Notes under the pieces: generated by a model
The model's input: only the letters and a program-made list of their open reading frames with translations
Told to the model about the DNA's origin: nothing
Databases searched by the model: none
Source: Tribonema minus
Lineage: Eukaryota > Sar > Xanthophyceae > Tribonematales > Tribonemataceae
NCBI GenBank assembly: GCA_017506865.1
Contig: JAFCMP010000028.1
Span: 62,001 to 126,000 of the forward strand
Length of the DNA stretch: 64,000 nt
Direction of reading: 5' to 3'
Shown: piece after piece, positions 1 through 12,800 of the stretch
Position numbering within the stretch: the first letter of the stretch is position 1
How the letters are laid out: the number at the start of each line of letters is the position of its first letter
Made by a program: the position numbers and the translations under genes

Positions 1-979
1 GGTCGCTGTACAGCTCAAATTGCTGAGTATGACTGGACTGCAGGCGTACATTGGACCCCTGGTCGCCCATGCGGCGCTGGTGAACGCAAACCCACGTGTA
101 GGTAGGTACAATGGATGGCGGTATGTAGTGTTCGTCCATTGAGTGGGACCCAATGTCTGTGCATGGCCTTGCGCGTCATGCCTAGAATATTTTTCATGTA
201 TATGCCTCGCTCACGGCACTCATGAAGCAAGTGCATGATGACAACAGATGTCAGTGGTTTACCGCTACCGAGTGGACGCCGCTCACAACAAACGGCATCG
301 CACGGGATGGTTCAGCTGTGTGGTGTCTGGTACTAGTGTGCTCGTGCACTCTGAGTGCGCACACGTATGTACCGTGATTGTACACCTGGGAACACACACA
401 CGTACTTAATGTGCTTCCACTCGAGGAGTGGGAACCGTATGAAACATGCAAGGCCTGCGGCTTTGATGTCCTTGCAAAGCGTGCGCTGACAACGCACATG
501 TAAGCCGGCAGCCGAAAGCAAGCGCTACCAAGCACTTCTAATTTCAAAGCAGTACACTCTGCCAGAGCATCTATGGCCCCTACATTCAGATCAATGCCCC
601 CGCTACTGTCCCTACAAGATTGGGGCGCAGCCAGACACAACATACACTGTGATCAAACACTTGGGAATACACACGTACTTCCAAGTCATCTCCCTCATCG
701 CCAGCTGCTGGAAAGAAGAATATTCAGTCAATGATCTTGCAGTCATAGTGCGTGCATGCCTTGGGTGATGTGTCATGCAACTCTGACCCTCCCTCCGGCC
801 GTGACTGTGGACATCACAGTGGGTCAAGCCCCGCTGCCATACGCATTACCGCCTGAGCTGTTCATGGCCTCGCAAGCACTAGTGCATAGCACCCTACATG
901 CTCTTTGTCATGATCCAGGCATTGTTGGGACTTGCGTGCCACTGGTACATTACCAACAGCCGTTGATGTTGCGAGGGAC
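1..979. other. no recognisable gene; one diverged short repeat pair
   Basis: I recognise no protein in this stretch on either strand. A segment at about 366-412 is similar to one at about 643-690: both run through a CTGGGAACACAC- or TTGGGAATACAC-like core followed by ACGTACTT. On the minus strand these read as pyrimidine-poor tracts ending in CAG, so they could be duplicated intron ends of the minus-strand gene that begins at 2562, but I cannot place an exon beside them. Confidence 0.3.
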
Positions 980-2562
980 TCAGATAAGTCTGCGTATGCA
1001 TACATCATAGCTTGCAGCACTGATGGGGTATCTCTTGGTGCGCAAGTTGGCGGCTTCCACTGCTGCAGACTTCAAGATTTAAGTTTGGCCATAACGAGGC
1101 TAGATTAAGGTAAAGCCGTACCTGGCTTGAAGATGCCCCTCCGGAACAGACGCGGGTACAGCCCGCTCGCCGGCCGCGCACTTGAAGCTGGCCTTGAACT
1201 TGAAGTTGGCAGCATTGCTCCGCCTGCGTGCCCGCCCCTGGCAAACGCTGACGCCGGCCGCCTCCGCACCTTCGCCTGCACCTTCCCCAAAGAAGCGTCC
1301 CAGGTCTGCTGCGCCTTTCCCGAGGAACTTTCCCAGGTCTGCTGCGGTGCCTTGTGCGAGCCAACGCTCAGCCGCACCGGCACCGAGACTGCAGATCCCC
1401 CCTTGGCCACCCCACTGGCCCCCTTGAGGTTGACGCTCCCGCCTGTGCTCCCTCTAACGCCAGCAGCATTGCCCTTGTGTCTGCTGCCAGCGGTGCTGTT
1501 GTTGGCGGCGGTCACCGCAGCAGCGGCAGGCGGCGCAGCACCGGCTGCGTGCTCACTGGGCGCTGCTGCCGCCGCCGCCGCTGCTGCTGCGGTGGCTGCG
1601 TGAGGCGGCTGGTGTTTGTGACTTGGGTTAGGGTTTGAGAACAGCCGCACCATCATCTCCTCCACCGTCTCCCGCCTGTACGCAGTTGGCTGGTGCAGCG
1701 GCTTCCGCGCGCGGCTGCGTGGCGCCCCTGCTGAGCATCCGCTCATTGCAGCAGACACGGTCGGCCGGTACTTCAACTTGTAGCTGCCAGCGTCATCGGC
1801 GGTCACAGCGGGCGTGGTGCCTGCTGCTCTCGGCCCTGCTGACTGCGGCCGCCGCAGCTTTGCTGCTGGCTTTACTGCCGCTGCAGCTGCTGCGGACACA
1901 GTGCTGGTGGCACTGACCTTGACAGCGGAGTGCGGCCGAGCTATCGCCTTGGGTTTGCTGATCGACTGAGGCTGAAGATGGCCGTGACCCTGACTGGTCG
2001 CTGGCGCTATGACTGTGCGTCTATACACAGGCCTCGCAGCATTGCTGGCGCAGCTGGGAGCCGTGCTGTGATCTTGCGAGGCGTTGGCGGCCGTCGTGGT
2101 TGGTGTCGGCACGACTGCTGCTGCATGCGCCTTGGCCTTCGGCACGTACACTTGCCGAGGCTGGCCACCATCTACCGACGACGCCTTGCCAGGGCTAGCA
2201 GCGCTAGAAGGGCGCGGTGGCACATATACGTATCCTGTCTGGCTGTTCTGCCTTGTGGAAATCCGGACTGGCGCCGCACTTGTGGGCCTCGCAACAGCGA
2301 GCCTGGCGTTATCTGGAGGCGCACATGGTGGAGGTCGGGGCACATAGATTCTGACAGGGGCGCCGACAGCTATGTCCTGCTGAGAGCCACTCCCAGATGA
2401 GCTTTTAGTATTGGCGGCGTGGAATGGCCTCGCGGACTGAGGCCTGGCTCGTCGCAGTGGTGGAGGGCGATTGAAGAGCAGAGCACGCTGCTGCAGCTCA
2501 TAGGACTCTCTGCACTTGGTGGACTGCAGGAAGCGGGGGCCTGACTCTCCCGCCACCGTCAT
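980..2562 (-). CDS. Ala-rich protein with repeated RPxSA motifs, function unknown
   Basis: The start ATG is at 2562 and reads MTVAGESGPRFLQS. The frame stays open for about 480 codons to 1122, where a good donor (CAG|GTACGG) falls just before an in-frame stop. A plausible last exon is 1062-980 (acceptor CTGCAG at 1063-1068), which keeps phase and ends in TGA, giving about 507 aa. The protein is basic, rich in Ala, Pro, Ser and Arg, and repeats the short motif R-P-x-S-A at least seven times (RPQSA, RPTSA, RPSSA, RPHSA, RPASA). It has a poly-Ala run near the middle and no membrane segment. RPxSA motifs occur in cytoskeletal and flagellar proteins, but that is only a weak hint. The gene is divergent from the eL19 gene, 685 bp away. 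The long open frame and codons ending mainly in G or C support a real gene; the last exon is a guess. Confidence 0.5.
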
Positions 2563-3247
2563 GGCTTCCTTCGCCCAACGACGGTGCCTCCAGTTCTGCT
2601 GCTTCCTCGCGCTCTAGTGCAGCGCACACCCTTTAGCCCACGTGTAAAACGCCAGTTACAAAACCGTTGATTTTGACCCCTTTGGTGTACTCCCCGAATG
2701 ATCACGGTAAGCAAGCACATGTACACTAAGTGAGCTGGACACCATCATGCGCGGTGTTGACAAGATGTGGCTGCAGAAGCAAAGCCCCCTCAAGCCTGCC
2801 ATTGTCATCATTGAGCTGCTGATGCATGGCTGAATCAGAGCACAAACAGTCGCGCATGAATGCAGGCGACCAAAAACGTATGCTGTGCTGTGTGCTGTTG
2901 CAGAAAGTTGAGGCAATTTGTTTGCATTGACTCTTCTACTAGTCACATACATGACATGTCATCCCGTTGTGTACTTTCAGAGCAGCTCGTAAAAGCAGGC
3001 AGCGGTGGCGCTGTGTGATGCGTGAGCGTCCAGCGAGCGTCTCTCAGGCTGCTTGGCAAGGGTACACTGCCATGCTGGTACACCGCTTCAAGCAACAGCA
3101 CACATTAGTCAATGCTTATAGGTTCTGTGTCCACAAGTGGTATACCTACCGTAAGGGCGTCCAGAATCGTTCGTAGCCGGTTGTGACCGCCTGGGCCAGC
3201 ATGGTGTGGCGGCAGGCAAAGCCGAGGGGAGGGCCCGTTTAGCAGCG
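2563..3247. promoter_or_regulatory. divergent intergenic region between the RPxSA gene and eL19
   Basis: This 685-bp spacer separates the starts of two divergent genes, so both promoters should lie here. I see no convincing TATA box or other named element. Several short ORFs cross it, but none resembles a protein. Confidence 0.3.
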
Positions 3248-6235
3248 ATGGTGAGTGCGAGCGGTGTCAGAAAGCTTGTGGCTACATAGTGGTCATATCT
3301 GCAGCAGGCAGGGGGCGGCGGGGTGGCGGATGAGGGCGGTGTTGGTTGAGTTGACAAATTGCTGGTGCCATGGACAAGGCTAGCTAGCGGAGCCGCTGGA
3401 GGCATTGGCAGCGTTAGCGAAGCCGAGAGAGCTGGAGAAGGTTGCCATACTGGCGATCTGGCGATGGCTGGGTGGGGACAGAGGGCGTGCCGAGTGGCAC
3501 TCTGCTGCACTGGCGGAGCAGCATTCGGCTGTCGCGGACGGAGCAACAGCAGTGACTGCAAGCATATGCATGCGATTAGTCCTTAATTGGTGGTTACCTC
3601 GGCCGTGCTTTCATGGCGTCGCTCATGGTAATGCTGCTAGTTGTAATTCTTTGAAACTAGTCATGGAGCGCGCAGCAGTGCAGAAAGCCCTCTTTGTCGC
3701 ATCTCGGTAGTGTTAGCCTGCAGCAGTCCCTCGACAGTTTTATTGATTTCCACTGGTCAGTGATTTGGCATTAATCACAATTTTGTGCATGGCGTGCGCA
3801 GGTGTCGCTGAAGCTTCAGAAGCGCCTTGCGGCGTCTGTGCTGAAGTGCGGCAAGCGCAAGATCTGGCTGGACCCCAATGAGGTCAACGAGATCTCGCTG
3901 GCAAACTCCCGCCAGAACATCCGCAAGGTCGGTCCTTCTAATTGTGCTGTGTCATCACGTACTCCTTCTTCACGTCTTCACCGCTCTGACACTTTTGCAT
4001 GTTATAGCCGCGAGGGTGTCCAATGCGTTTTTCTCATGAACACAATGTCGTCAACAGGTTGACCAGCGGGTCCTGTGATGCAGGACGTGCATGGCATCAT
4101 GTGTGTCCTGGAACATGGGCCAATGCATAACAGTGCTCGTGCTGCATATCTACATACCTGCAGGTCCTGTGATTTCAGAGCAACTGTGTGCTCACATGAA
4201 GCAGGCACACCTGGCTCTGCTGTTAGGGCCCAGCTTGCGCCAGTTGCCGCCTCTATGATGCAGTGACTCAGGAGGAGACATGTTGGTGCCCTTGGCAGCT
4301 GCAAGTATCAGGCAGCTGCGTCCTCTTGTTCAAGTGTTGAAGTTCAAAGTTCATGACCGATCCAGAGTTACATTACCTGGGGTGCACTTGCGGCTACGGC
4401 GCATAGCAGCTGGAATTCGCACATCTGCATTGCGTGCAATGCCACGAGCTCCTGATGTGTTTACCATATGCACCCTATGCTGACACCACACAATATGTAA
4501 CGTACAATGAGCTCATGATGGTGCCAGCTTTGTCCTGTGCACCAATCAACGCATCATCACATGTGTTCACGGGCCTGACCCCGCACCCCCCCCCCCTCCC
4601 TGCCCAATCATCGCCGCAACTAAGAAAGGATGGCCTGACCATCAAGAAGCCCGCGGTGATCCACTCGCGCGCGTGCGTGCACTAATCAAAGCATTGTCAG
4701 ATGTTCGAAAACCTGACCTCACAGCCCCCCCTTGCCCAATCACCTCTCTGCAGCTGAAAAAGGATGGCCTGATCATCAAGAAGCCCACGGTGATCCACTC
4801 GCGCGCGCGCGTGCTGGCTCGCAACGAGGCCAAGCGCAAGGGACGCCACACCGGCCCCGGAAAGAGGCACGGAACCGCCAACGCGCGCCTGCCCTTCAAG
4901 CTGCTCTGGATGAGGCGCATGCGCGTGCTGCGCAGGATGCTCCGCAAAGTGAGTACTCAGAGTCTCAGTCACATCGAGTCTCAGTCTCACTCTCAGTTCG
5001 TAATGTCCGAGTCTCACTCTCAGTTGGTCTGGATGAGGTTAATGCGCGTCTCGCGTAGACCGCTCCACAGAGTGAGATACAGTCTCAGTCTCTCAGTTGA
5101 TTGAGGTGCGAGCAGGTAGCACGCACAGCATGCTTTGCAAAGTGACTCAGAGTCGCAGTCTCAATCACAGCAGTCGTGACTGCAGCTGCAGTGCTGGCGG
5201 TGCACAAGCCGCAATTGCAGGCGCTACAGCACCTCGTTTTTAGGGGCATTGCACAACGGACTGGGGTTTTTGCACTGACGAAGTTGTGGTAGGGTTAGGG
5301 TTGGGTAGGGTCATCTATCGCAGGCGCGCATTTCACACACGCTGGACCGCACATGCCATGATCGCATTTGCGGGTTGCGGCACAACAGCAAATGCCCTGA
5401 CTTTCGGCTGCTGCCATGTTGACTGTCTCTGCACAGCTACTCTGGTGGGTCAGAGCGCGCGTGTATACTGTGCAGGATGCTCTGCAAATTAGTCGTGTTC
5501 CTGGTGATTCTTAGCCAATGGTGGTTCTCAGCCCCATAACCATTGCGTTGTTGCGAGCTCTGAGATTCTCTGAGTTGTAGTGAGGTTTGGGGGCCAAGAT
5601 TTGGCGCTCTGTGCGAATATGGCGAGCTACGTGATGTGATGCTCAGCGAGGTAATGTTACTTCTGAAATGCAATTCTGCAGTGGTATCAACAAGTCACAG
5701 TGGCTATGCGAGGGGTGAGGCACATGCACATGCATCATGCGGCTTACAAGGGCTACTCTTAGGGTTATGGTTAGGTGGCTAATCCTAGATCCCCTGCCGC
5801 TCCCGTGAACACCACGATCCATCTGCGAATGTGTGCTTTGAAATAGCCTGTAGCTCAGCATCAAACCTCTCGTCAGGGATTGCATTGGGTGTCCTTCCAA
5901 CCCTAGACTTGACAAAATCAGTGCCTTGTGGCAAAGTGGCGCTTTGGGAGTCGGTGCTCACATCCCCCCTGTTCCCCCTTTCCCCCCTGCAGTACCGCGA
6001 CGCCAAGAAGGTGGACAAGCACCTGTACCACAAGCTCTACATGCTGTGCAAGGGTAACCAGTTCAAGAACAAGCGCGTGCTCATGGAGGCGATCCACAAG
6101 ATGAAGGCGGAGACGCTTCGCGAGCGCGCGCTCGTTGAGCAGGCCGAGGCCCGCAAGGCCAAGGCAAGCGCTAAGAAGGACAGGAAGGCCAAGAAGGCAG
6201 AGGAGGCTGCCGCCGCTGCTCAGCCCGAGGCATGA
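3248..6235 (+). CDS. RPL19: 60S ribosomal protein eL19
   Basis: This is ribosomal protein eL19 of the large cytosolic subunit, 188 aa in four exons: 3248-3250 (only the ATG, followed by GTGAGT), 3802-3927, 4754-4948 and 5993-6235. All junctions are phase 0 and the total is 567 nt. Exon 2 encodes [17 protein letters not shown], nearly the plant sequence. Exon 3 carries the eL19 core, including [35 protein letters not shown] and [11 protein letters not shown]. Exon 4 encodes [28 protein letters not shown] and a Lys/Ala-rich alpha-helical tail ending AAAAQPEA. The length is normal for the family. A start exon that ends exactly at ATG is common in ribosomal protein genes and explains why the ORF appears to begin with GTG. 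The exon 2 donor (AAG|GTCGGT) is weaker than the others. Introns 2 and 3 hold decayed copies of exon 3. Confidence 0.95.
4543..4812 (+). repeat. tandem duplication of the eL19 exon-3 acceptor region
   Basis: Two adjacent diverged units of about 135 bp lie at about 4543-4681 and 4682-4812. Each has the order AATCA..GC, TGTTC, CCTGAC, a C-run, TGCCCAATCA, then exon-3 sequence reading KDGLxIKKPxVIHSRA. The downstream unit is the working exon with CTGCAG before it. In the upstream copy the acceptor AG has become AAC, so it should not be spliced. Confidence 0.85.
4905..5500 (+). repeat. decaying copies of the eL19 exon-3 donor in intron 3
   Basis: The end of exon 3 with its donor (CTCCGCAAA|GTGAGTACTC, followed by AGTCTCAGTC runs) is repeated downstream with increasing damage: about 5026-5098 (TGGATGAGG..CGTCTCGCGTAGACCGCTCCACAGAGTGAGA), about 5115-5172 (CATGCTTTGCAAAGTGACTC) and about 5462-5497 (CTGTGCAGGATGCTCTGCAAATT). 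Each copy keeps the exon-to-intron order. Confidence 0.75.
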
Positions 6236-9200
6236 GTCAGAGTCTGAGTCGTGTAGATGGGGTCTCTCGGGGGCCTCTGATGTGCGACGGCGCGCGTGAG
6301 CTTTTCCTCCCACCCCCCCTGGCTAATGGAACGATGCTTGGACAGAGACCGCTTGGAAGGTTGTGTTTGTACGTGTGCGGCTTTTGTAATGGCGTGCCCT
6401 CTTTTGTTGCCTGTTGTGAGGCCGCATGTGGCATGTGTCATATGCGCTTGTCAACGAATGTTGGGTGTCCAGAGGGGTTGTTGCTCGGAGGGCATCTGCT
6501 GATGACGCTGCAGTCATGGTTGATACAAAGTCCATCAAAGTGCAGGTCACGTGCTGTGTACACCTTGACTGTACTGTACAAGCATACTTCAGGCCAGTTC
6601 ACCTGAGGACCGTTCCTAGGTGTTCCAGGAACCACTTGCACACACTCTAGGGCAGCACTTCTCAGTGGCTGTACTCGTGCTAGCCAGCTGCTGGACAGCA
6701 GGGACTTGTTGGAGCTGAGTCATCACTAGTACACCAGGTATGCTGCCTTTTCTCCATGCAATTGGTTAGCCTACATCCTGAGAGTGAGCTCCGGCTTGCC
6801 AGAAGGGCTTGGCCTGCTCATGAGCAACCCAGAGGCCTTTCCCTTTGCATCATAGTGGCGCTGTCTCTATGAACATTCATGAATGTATTTGTTGCGGTCC
6901 ACCGGCAGAGCCCCAGCTGATGACAGTCAGAACTCGTCTAGGCACTTCAGGCGGTGCATGCTGGATCTCAAAACTGCTCTACTTGCATAGTTTCTTAACC
7001 CAATGATCTACAGAAGTGATACAGATCGGACCCCTTAACTCCGGGACTCCCCTCTTTGGGAAACAGAGTGGAGTCACTCGAGACAGTCAAGTGCGACTCG
7101 TGTACTCGACGGTGGCCTGGCCTGGCGAGACCGTAAGCGCAGCTTTGGAACTGGCGTTACCTGAGGGGGGCATCGGAGTGAAGCTCAAGCTTTCGAGAGA
7201 GCTCTGGAGTAAGCGATCGCAAGGAGGCGGCAATCATGGTGCGTAATCCGTGTCTTCGCCAGGCTTGCCACGCTGGTTGGGGTGTGTGTGTGGTAGCACT
7301 CTCGAAGAACCAGACCTTGTGAGCTGCAGCAGCGTAAGCCGAGTTTGAATCTCTGCAAATCAGAAGCATGTCCTGCTGCCGCACCACAGCTGGTGCAGTG
7401 GTGGCGCTGTCACAACGCTATCGGCCCTCAAGCTGTTTTCGCTTGCTTGTCTGCCGCCGAGGAAAGCAAAGGGACATAGCGTAGAGCGCGAAGAGCCTCC
7501 ATTGTTTGTTGGCGTTCATTTTATTGGTCCATTTATCTGATCTGCATCTTGCAGACAATCAAGCATTGCATGCATACAATCACTGCATCGTCATGTCAGC
7601 TTTTTGGTGAGCAACCTCCCAGCTGATCATCGTAGGATACCAAGCAAGTCTGTTGGTATAGTTTTCTGCCTTGATCACAAGGTGAACGAACGGATCCGCA
7701 TCGCTGTTGCTCGCCGAGGCATTTGCTGATGCTCTGCTGCCAGACCTTGTTCTGTAAGACCAAAGTTCCCTGACCTTCTTTATGCTTCACAGTGATGTGT
7801 GTTATTCAGCACAGCACTCTTCAACAGACTAAATGCACCAGTCACAGCTGTATCAGAAAAATGCAGTGGACTCTGCAGCTGCTTGCTGCCCTTCAAAGAT
7901 ACATGGTCAACAGCAGAGGCTTTATGATAATCCGAAGCGCGTACATTATCAGACCCGCAACGGTCCCTGTCTCCTCAGTGAGGGAGATCGCTTTTGACGG
8001 CAGTAGGCGTTTCGAGTTTGGTATCAAGCAGGGCGCAGCGTCGTAGGCGTATCCCCGTATTCCATGTGGATCCAGCATAACCGGCAGGACGCGTTGCCAG
8101 GTATCAAACTTCACCTGATGATTGCAGTTAGGATATTGCATGTCACATTTGCAACTGTTGAACTTGACTTGCTCTGAGCAGGCCCGTCACGGTGGCGCGG
8201 CTGCAGGCGTGTTAGAACGAACTTCACCACGAACTTCACCTTACTCTCCCGCAGTGTAACGGAACACTCGCGGGGGAATGGCGCTGGTAAAGGCAATGCG
8301 TGAGTGCCATTGTGTCCATCTACACCAGTGATTGAGTAAAAGATAGCAGAAAGTTCTGAGTACCATCAGGGGCAAAGTGAACGAGCAACTGCACTCTGCT
8401 GGAGTGTCGCTGTGCCTTGCACCTCGCATGTTATGTGCCTGCTCTCTCGCCATGCAGGTTGCATAGCTCGCTACGATTTTCTACATGTAGTGCGTTGAGA
8501 GGGACCCTCAAAGCATCAGCGCCGCTGTTGCGCATTGCGCCCGCAGAAAAAGCGTGGCTTTTTCAGACAGAATAGCTCGAGTCAGGCTCGTACAGCGAGC
8601 AGTACGTGCGCCGTACAATACAGAACAGAGTACGGTACAGTATAGAATACAGTGCAGAGTCCAGTCAGTGTTCTCTTATCCCCCGGGAGCAAGTGGACGT
8701 TAGTTACAGAGCTAGCACGGCCGGTTTCTGTCGGAGCAGCGGTTAGCTTCTATTCAAAGGAGGCACACTCAAACGCAGCTAACATCACAAGCGGCAACTC
8801 TGTCGCGCTGCCGGCCGCCCTTGTCTCCTGCTGACCCTCTCAGCATGACGGCGAGGGCTTGGATCGTATCTTGAACTTACACCATGCTTACATATGCAGC
8901 ACACATGTAGCGTGTCTAACTTCGTCACATCAAGCGTTGAACTAACCCCTTCACATCCCATCCCCCTGGCCCCCGGCTGATGTGAAGTCACAGCTGAGAA
9001 CTGCTGCAGCAGCAGTGCCAGCAGCAGCCCCCCCGTGTGATGCACACCTCTCGGGCCCTGCTGCTGTGGGGCCTGTCAAAGATTACCATATGCGCTGCGT
9101 ATGTTATGCCGGCTGACACTGATGTTGTGCTTGCCCATCTGGGCACTGGCTGCTGGCTTTCTCACCAGCTGTTGGCTATCGCGCCAAGCTTGGGCTGTAG

Positions 9201-9802
9201 CCTGCGCCACTTTGAACAGAGGCTGCGAGGCTCACTATGCTGTCCCATGGCGGCCTTGCTTCTGCTGCCAGATCACGCCTGTGGCAGCAGCGCACACATG
9301 CACACCAATTGTGGATCACCGGTCGATCACTAACAATTATCCTACCAGGCTAATCTGCTGCTTGCTCGTCGTCCCACTAACGTCGTCCCAGTGACCGATT
9401 ACTGTGTATGCCCGTCTGTGCATGCAGGTGTTTGACCGTGAGGCCAACAAAACTCTCACTTTAGGCAAGAGCATGCCTTCAACTTCAACTTGCAGTGACC
9501 TCGTTTTTCTCACATCTCCTGCCTTTGGCGCCTGGCCCTTCACAAGCCTTGCACACCGCGTCACAACAACAACAACGCAATCATACATGAGCTCACCATA
9601 TGCGCATACACTCGCACCGCACGACCACCACACATCATATATGACATGTTCTCCATTACGCACCCTGTTTCGCTCGGTCCACCACCCAGCTAACACGCTG
9701 TTACACTGCGACACAAACACTTCAGAAAGCAAGAATTCATTTCCCTCCCCCACCCCCGCCCTCTCCCCCCCTTCAAACCCCTCACCTTCCCCCTCCCCGC
9801 AG
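6236..9802. other. no recognised gene; presumed eL19 3' flank and 5' region of the PRP40-like gene
   Basis: No ORF here resembles a known protein. The first recognised PRP40 exon (9803) starts behind an acceptor without a Met at its edge, so the true start exon probably lies in this stretch. One candidate is ATG at 7236-7238 followed directly by GTGCGT, the same arrangement as in eL19, which would give M + NPAGRGGGRGRG. An acceptable alternative is a longer unseen exon. CAG-rich sequence at about 9002-9035 is low complexity. Confidence 0.3.
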
Positions 9803-12800
9803 AACCCCGCTGGCAGGGGCGGCGGACGCGGCCGCGGAATGGTTCTGCCCGCATGGATGACCAAGGACCCCGCAGCGGCAGGTGCAGCAGCGGCTCAGTC
9901 GCCTGCGGGGATAATAGGGGGGCTGCAGGCGGAGCGCAGGCCTCCACCGCTAGCTGCGCCGCCTATGATGGGGAGACCGGCCGCGGCAACGCAGCAGCAG
10001 CAGCAGCAGATGGGGGTGCCAGGGCGCATGCCGCCGCAGCTTGGGATGCCGCTGCAGGCGCCGCCGATGCTGCAGCACCACCACCTAGGTGAGCAGTGCA
10101 TCTAGGGCTAGTGTATTTAGGGCTTGTGTATCTAGGGCTAGTGTATCTAGGGCTACGGTTTGTCTCGTGTGGGTGGCTCGAGGTGATGCGGGCGCCGCCG
10201 ATGCTGTAGCACCATCACCTAGGTGAGCATTGCATCTAGGGCTAGTGTATCGAGGGCTAGGTTTTGTCTTGTGTGGGTGGCTTGAGGTGATGCAGGCGCC
10301 GCCAATGCTGCAGCACCACCACCTAGGTGAGCAATAGCTAGGGCTAGGGATTGGTAGTGTGGAGGTGCCTATGCTGCAGCACCATCACTTCGGTGAGCAG
10401 TGCCTAGGGCTAGGGTTTGTCTAGGGATTGTAGTGTGGAGGTGGCCCGAGGTGATGGGGGTCTGTGTTTTTACAGCGTGCAGGCGTCATGTGTGGTCTGG
10501 TGTTAAGGGGGGGGTGTACCCCAACCCCAAACTAGGTTTAGGATAAGGCTAACAAGCGGGCGTGACATGCTTGTAAGCGCAGGTTGCGCAGTGTGTGGGC
10601 ACACTCTACTGTTTAAGTCGTGGTACCTGAACATGAGAGTGGTGCTCCGTGAAGTCTTATTCAACTTGCTGTACCTGAACGTGGCGGCGGTAGTTCGGTG
10701 AAGTCTACTTCAACTTGCGGTGTTTGAACCTGAACAGTGTTCAGTGCAAGGGCCTCACATGCTGAGTGCTAGGCAGCTGCCGGTGGGGGTTAGGTTTAGG
10801 GTTGGTGTTAGTTGCCTCGCTGGTTTCGCAGCACCTTCCAAGTGACTGGCATCAGTTACAGCTTTCGTACCTGTTACAAAAACAAGGGATAGCCCGCCAG
10901 GCTCGGTGCAAGCATAATACACTATACGAGTTATGTCTCATTGGGTGCTTGCATCTCGTTGGATGGCATGCCGTTAAAGGGGCACCGCTGCCAGCCCCAG
11001 CATGTTACATCATAGATGTAGTTGTCAATTGTGTAACAGCCATTCCGCTCACTGGCTTCTGGCTTGCCGCATTTTCACATGCGCTTGCCCCCTGGCAGCC
11101 CCCCTGCGTCTTTATGTCATATCCTCAGAGCGGTGTGTGTCATATCCTCAGTGGTGTGTGACAATGTCGTGCTGCAGCTGCTCAGGTGCCGCCTGATGTA
11201 ATACCTACGGTACTCGCATGGGAGAGCGTTCGAGCTCTACTTCAACTTGAAGTATAGGCAGACGCGCCCCTTCCACTCCTTCTGCAGTGCTGTGCCTGGC
11301 ACACCTCACACCCAACCCTAACCCTACAGTTTTACACACAAACATAAACATACAATGCTGATATGCTACCATTCCATGCTGCTGCTGCTGCTGCCGCTGC
11401 TGCTGCTGCTGCTGCTGCCACTGCTTCTGCCACTGGTAATAGGGGCGCCACCGATGCTGGTGCCGCCTGGGAGGCCCCCTGCTTTTGCCATGCCCCCCGG
11501 TGTAGGCATGCCGCAGGTGCTTCGCGCCCCCCCAATGGTTCCCGCAGGGCTACCTGTGCCCCCTGCTATGCAGCCGGCACCGGTGACGTGTGATTGGTCG
11601 GAGCACAAGGCCCCTGACGGCAGGTCATACTACTACAACAAGGTAATGTCAACTTCAACAAAATGTTGCGAGGTAGTGACGTAATTTTGAGAAGCACAAC
11701 ACGCTGAAGGGCATGTGGTGTTCTGCTACTGCATCTTGCGGTACTACTGTACACACGACACTTTACTTGTCAACAGCGTCGTTGATGTTATGTAAAGTGC
11801 TTTCAGGTATGCACAAGCGCACTGCGCGCCACATGGATGCTCAATGCCGCATGCAGTTTCAGTTGCCCATCAAGTGCATGACCAACTCAACTCCAACTTC
11901 AAACCCAGAACTTAACATATGCGATTTGAAACCCCCTTTTGCTGCGCGGCACAGGCAACTTCACTTCTCGCCACTTTCTTCACCCCCTGAACTTAAACTT
12001 CCCAACCCTCACCCTTCTCATGCCCACCCTCCCCCTTCCCCCTACCCCTTACACATCAGGTCACCAAGGTCTCCACCTATGACCGCCCCGCTGCCCTGGG
12101 GCCCCCGAAGACCACCGTTGTCGTCGTACAGAAGCCCCTCACCGCCGCCCCCTACGCCGCAACCTCCGCCGCCGCCGCTGGCGCCGCCGCCGCAGCAGCA
12201 TCCTCCGCCGCTGCCGCTGCCGCCGCTGCGGCCTCGCCCGCACTGACCGCGGCGTCGCCTGCAGGAGGAGGCACCCCGTCGAAGGCGGTTTCGCCTGCTG
12301 TAACTGCCGTAACTGCCGGTGGGACGCCGCTCACCGCCACTCCGCTCGGCGCTGCTGCGGCGTCGCCCGCGCCTACTGCGACTCCGTCCGCTGCTGCCGC
12401 TGCGTCGCCTGTGCCTGCGGCGGCGGCGGCGCCGGCGGTGGAGCTTGTTCTGCAGAAGGTTCCTGTGGTGCCGCCGTGCAAGTGGAAGGAGTACGACCAC
12501 AATGGCAAGAAGTACTACTCGGATGGCAAGACGAGTCTGTGGGAGAAGCCCGCGGAGATGAAGGCGCATGAGGTATGTATGTATGTGTGGAACGATGGGG
12601 CAAGCAGCGCTCAGCAAATCTTTTGCTACTATGTAGTAGTGAACTGCTGACTATCATACAGAGTGTAGGAACAGCTCTTAGCATACACTTAGTGACGTTT
12701 CCTTTCTTGTCGTTGCATGGAGTGTAGGAGTTCTTGACTGGGCTGAAAGCTGGTTAGGTCCTTACACTGCTGCGATTTCAACCGGTGGCGTTTTTGCATA

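Noticed and set aside
7300..7360. Possible tRNA, suggested by GAGTTTGAATCTC resembling a T arm
   Set aside because: No matching acceptor stem, D arm or anticodon stem could be drawn around it.
12042..12617. Arg/Gly-rich minus-strand frames opposite PRP40 exon 3
   Set aside because: They are shadows of the Ala/Pro linker; the plus-strand exon has correct phases and a WW domain.
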